Below are positions 23,305 to 24,587 of a DNA stretch of 24,587 nucleotides, piece after piece. The notes under the pieces are model-generated. The model was not told where the DNA came from and did no database searches. It was given only the letters and a program-made list of their open reading frames with translations. Origin of the DNA: Reinekea marina (GTDB taxonomy: Bacteria > Pseudomonadota > Gammaproteobacteria > Pseudomonadales > Natronospirillaceae); NCBI RefSeq assembly GCF_030409715.1, contig NZ_JAUFQI010000002.1, forward strand, positions 1 to 24,587. The letters run 5' to 3'. The position numbers and the translations under genes were made by a program. Numbering within the stretch: position 1 is the first letter of the stretch; every line of letters begins with the position of its first letter.

Positions 23305-23394
23305 GTGCAGCTAATTTTTTTTCAACAAACAAACGACAGCAGCCAGTGGTATAACCACGATTACCGCCTGTCTAGCGCCTGCCTACACTTCTAA
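23305..23394 (+). CDS. tnaC: TnaC-like tryptophanase leader peptide (candidate)
   Basis: A 29-codon frame from GTG at 23305, ending at TAA 93 bp before tnaA. Its middle, QWYNHDYRL (residues 14-22), aligns with the TnaC core KWFNIDNKI, keeping the crucial Trp and the Asp four residues later plus the Asn between them. In E. coli, TnaC stalls the ribosome when tryptophan is bound and thereby prevents Rho termination before tnaA. The C-terminal Pro expected twelve residues after the Trp is absent here (Leu). Shifting the frame by one base after residue 23 would place a Pro codon (CCT) at that distance, so an indel like those in tnaA may be hidden here. A 5-bp inverted repeat (GTGGT/ACCAC) surrounds the Trp codon. 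Confidence 0.6.
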   Translation: MQLIFFQQTNDSSQWYNHDYRLSSACLHF

Positions 23395-23428
23395 TCTCGC
23401 TTTAAAAACGACTGAACTTTAATGAACT

Positions 23429-23451
23429 GCCAACGCCTTTGATGTGTTGGC
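23429..23451 (+). other. Stem-loop in the tnaC-tnaA spacer
   Basis: GCCAAC (23429-23434) pairs with GTTGGC (23446-23451) around an 11-nt loop. No good T-tract follows (GGGTTACGTTTATT). In E. coli this spacer contains rut and Rho pause sites; the stem may be part of such a region. Confidence 0.4.
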
Positions 23452-23486
23452 GGGTTACGTTTATTGATTTTAAAAAGAGCTGAAAC

Positions 23487-24587
23487 ATGAAAAGAATTCC
23501 TGAACCCTTTCGTATAAAAATGGTTGAACCCATTAAAATGACCACCCTTGCAGACCGTGAGGTTGCCTTGAAGGAAGCGGGCTATAACCCGTTTTCACTC
23601 AAAAGCGAAGATGTGTATATCGACTTACTCACCGATTCAGGCACCGGCGCAATGAGTGCAAACCAATGGGCCGGGCTTATGATAGGCGATGAGGCCTATG
23701 CCGGAAGTCGCAGTTTTATCAAGCTTCAAGATTCGGTTCGCACCTTATTTAAATACCAACATGTGATTCCTGTGCACCAAGGTCGCGGCGCCGAGCAAAT
23801 TTTATTCCCTACGCTAATCGAAAAACGCCAAAAGCAATTTAAAGCCAACCATGAATCGGGCGAGTTTAAGCCCATCTTTATATCTAATTACCACTTCGAC
23901 ACCACCGCAGCGCATGTTGAATTAAGCGGTGCAAAAGCCATTAACACGCTAACGCCAGAGGCGACCAACACCGCACAATGGTTCGACTTTAAAGGCAATT
24001 TTGATCTGCCCCAGTTAGAAAAAACCATTAACGACGCCGGTGCCGCCAATGTGGCCGGTGTCATTATTACCATTACTTGTAACTCCGCGGGCGGCCAACC
24101 CGTCGCCATGGCAAATATTAAAGCCGCCGCTACTTTGGCGCGTAAGCACGGCATTCCTATCATTATTGATGCCGCACGCTTTGCTGAAAACGCCTGGTTT
24201 ATCAAACAACGCGAAGAGGGCTATGCCGATGTGGCCATAGGCGATGTAATTCGCGAAATGTTCGCCTATGCCGATATGTTTACCATGTCGGCCAAGAAAG
24301 ACCCCATGGTGAACATGGCGGTTTGTGCTGCTTTAAAGACAATGAAGAATTGTTTAAAGCCGCACAAGTGTTGTGCGTACCGATGGAAGGCTTTGTTACC
24401 TACGGCGGATTAAACGGACGAGACATGGAAGCGCTAAACGTAGGTTTATGGGAATGCGCCGATGAAGACTTTTTGCGCTACCGCATTGGTCAAGTGGAAT
24501 ACTTGGGCGAACGCTTGCGCGAAGGCGGCATTCCTATTCAGTACCCAACGGGTGGGCACGCGGTATTTTAGACGCGGGCAAGCTATT
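23487..24587 (+). pseudogene. tnaA: Tryptophanase, two single-base frameshifts, cut by the window end
   Basis: PLP enzyme splitting tryptophan to indole, pyruvate and ammonia. The first frame starts [16 protein letters not shown], then [70 protein letters not shown] and [11 protein letters not shown], where the first Lys of KKD binds PLP. SAKKD and the [10 protein letters not shown] stretch favour tryptophanase over tyrosine phenol-lyase. The frame breaks at 24317-24318: one extra G would restore NMGGL and lead into [17 protein letters not shown], read in the next frame up to GGHAVF. There a second break at the T run 24566-24569 hides LDAGKL, restored by one more T. Both look like one-base deletions in short homopolymers, so sequencing or assembly error is as likely as true decay. 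Confidence 0.87.

Noticed and set aside
23487..24587. Tyrosine phenol-lyase as the identity of the right-edge PLP enzyme
   Set aside because: [18 protein letters not shown] and GRDMEAL are shared with that enzyme, but SNYHFDTT, the SAKKD lysine motif and the TnaC-like leader favour tryptophanase.
1..24587. Mobile elements, prophage, CRISPR arrays, tRNA or rRNA genes
   Set aside because: No transposase or integrase motifs, no regularly spaced repeats and no recognisable RNA gene sequence were found on either strand.

Overview
The window looks like chromosomal DNA from a gammaproteobacterium, probably marine (Oceanospirillales-like). This is inferred from the set of proteins (SoxR, RsgA, type II NADH dehydrogenase, VF530 family, tryptophanase, FecB), the moderate GC content and the gammaproteobacterial operator types. 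I see no phage genes, insertion sequences, tRNA or rRNA genes, or CRISPR arrays. Nearly all genes belong to known families, and the most unusual content lies between them.

Layout. At 1-866 (minus) is a FecB-type iron-citrate binding protein behind a promoter carrying two Fur boxes; its C-terminus appears frameshifted. At 1195-7000 are a VF530 DNA-binding protein, an acrylyl-CoA reductase-like MDR protein, NDH-2, an orphan lipoprotein on the plus strand, a DUF4442 hotdog protein and a DUF900 lipoprotein hydrolase. At 6969-9520 are an EamA transporter, an MFS transporter and soxR. A near-perfect SoxR box with 19-bp promoter spacing points at the MFS gene. At 9562-13256 (minus) is a heterodimeric ABC exporter (MdlA/MdlB-like, one degenerate ATP site).

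The 600-bp gap at 13257-13860 lacks an obvious conventional gene. On the minus strand, immediately upstream of the exporter, it shows a 19-codon leader ORF followed by five ordered RNA segments. These can form competing antiterminator-like and terminator hairpins, so the gap looks like a transcription attenuator for the exporter operon. A 15-nt palindrome, a plus-strand mini-ORF and a terminator in front of rsgA fill the rest.

At 14957-22064 (minus) is a purine/pyrimidine-type uptake locus: two tandem BMP-family binding proteins, a double-NBD ATPase, two permeases and a 2OG-Fe(II) oxygenase. Its control points are an exact match to the RutR operator consensus, a strong terminator between the binding protein and the ATPase, and another terminator before the oxygenase. 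Next come an R. etli-type asparaginase (minus) and, at the right edge, a TnaC-like leader peptide followed by a tryptophanase gene with two single-base frameshifts.

The common theme is small-molecule uptake and efflux, much of it with readable cis-regulation (Fur, SoxR, RutR-type, attenuators, TnaC). Single-base frame disruptions are seen only at the two window edges; the central genes read intact.
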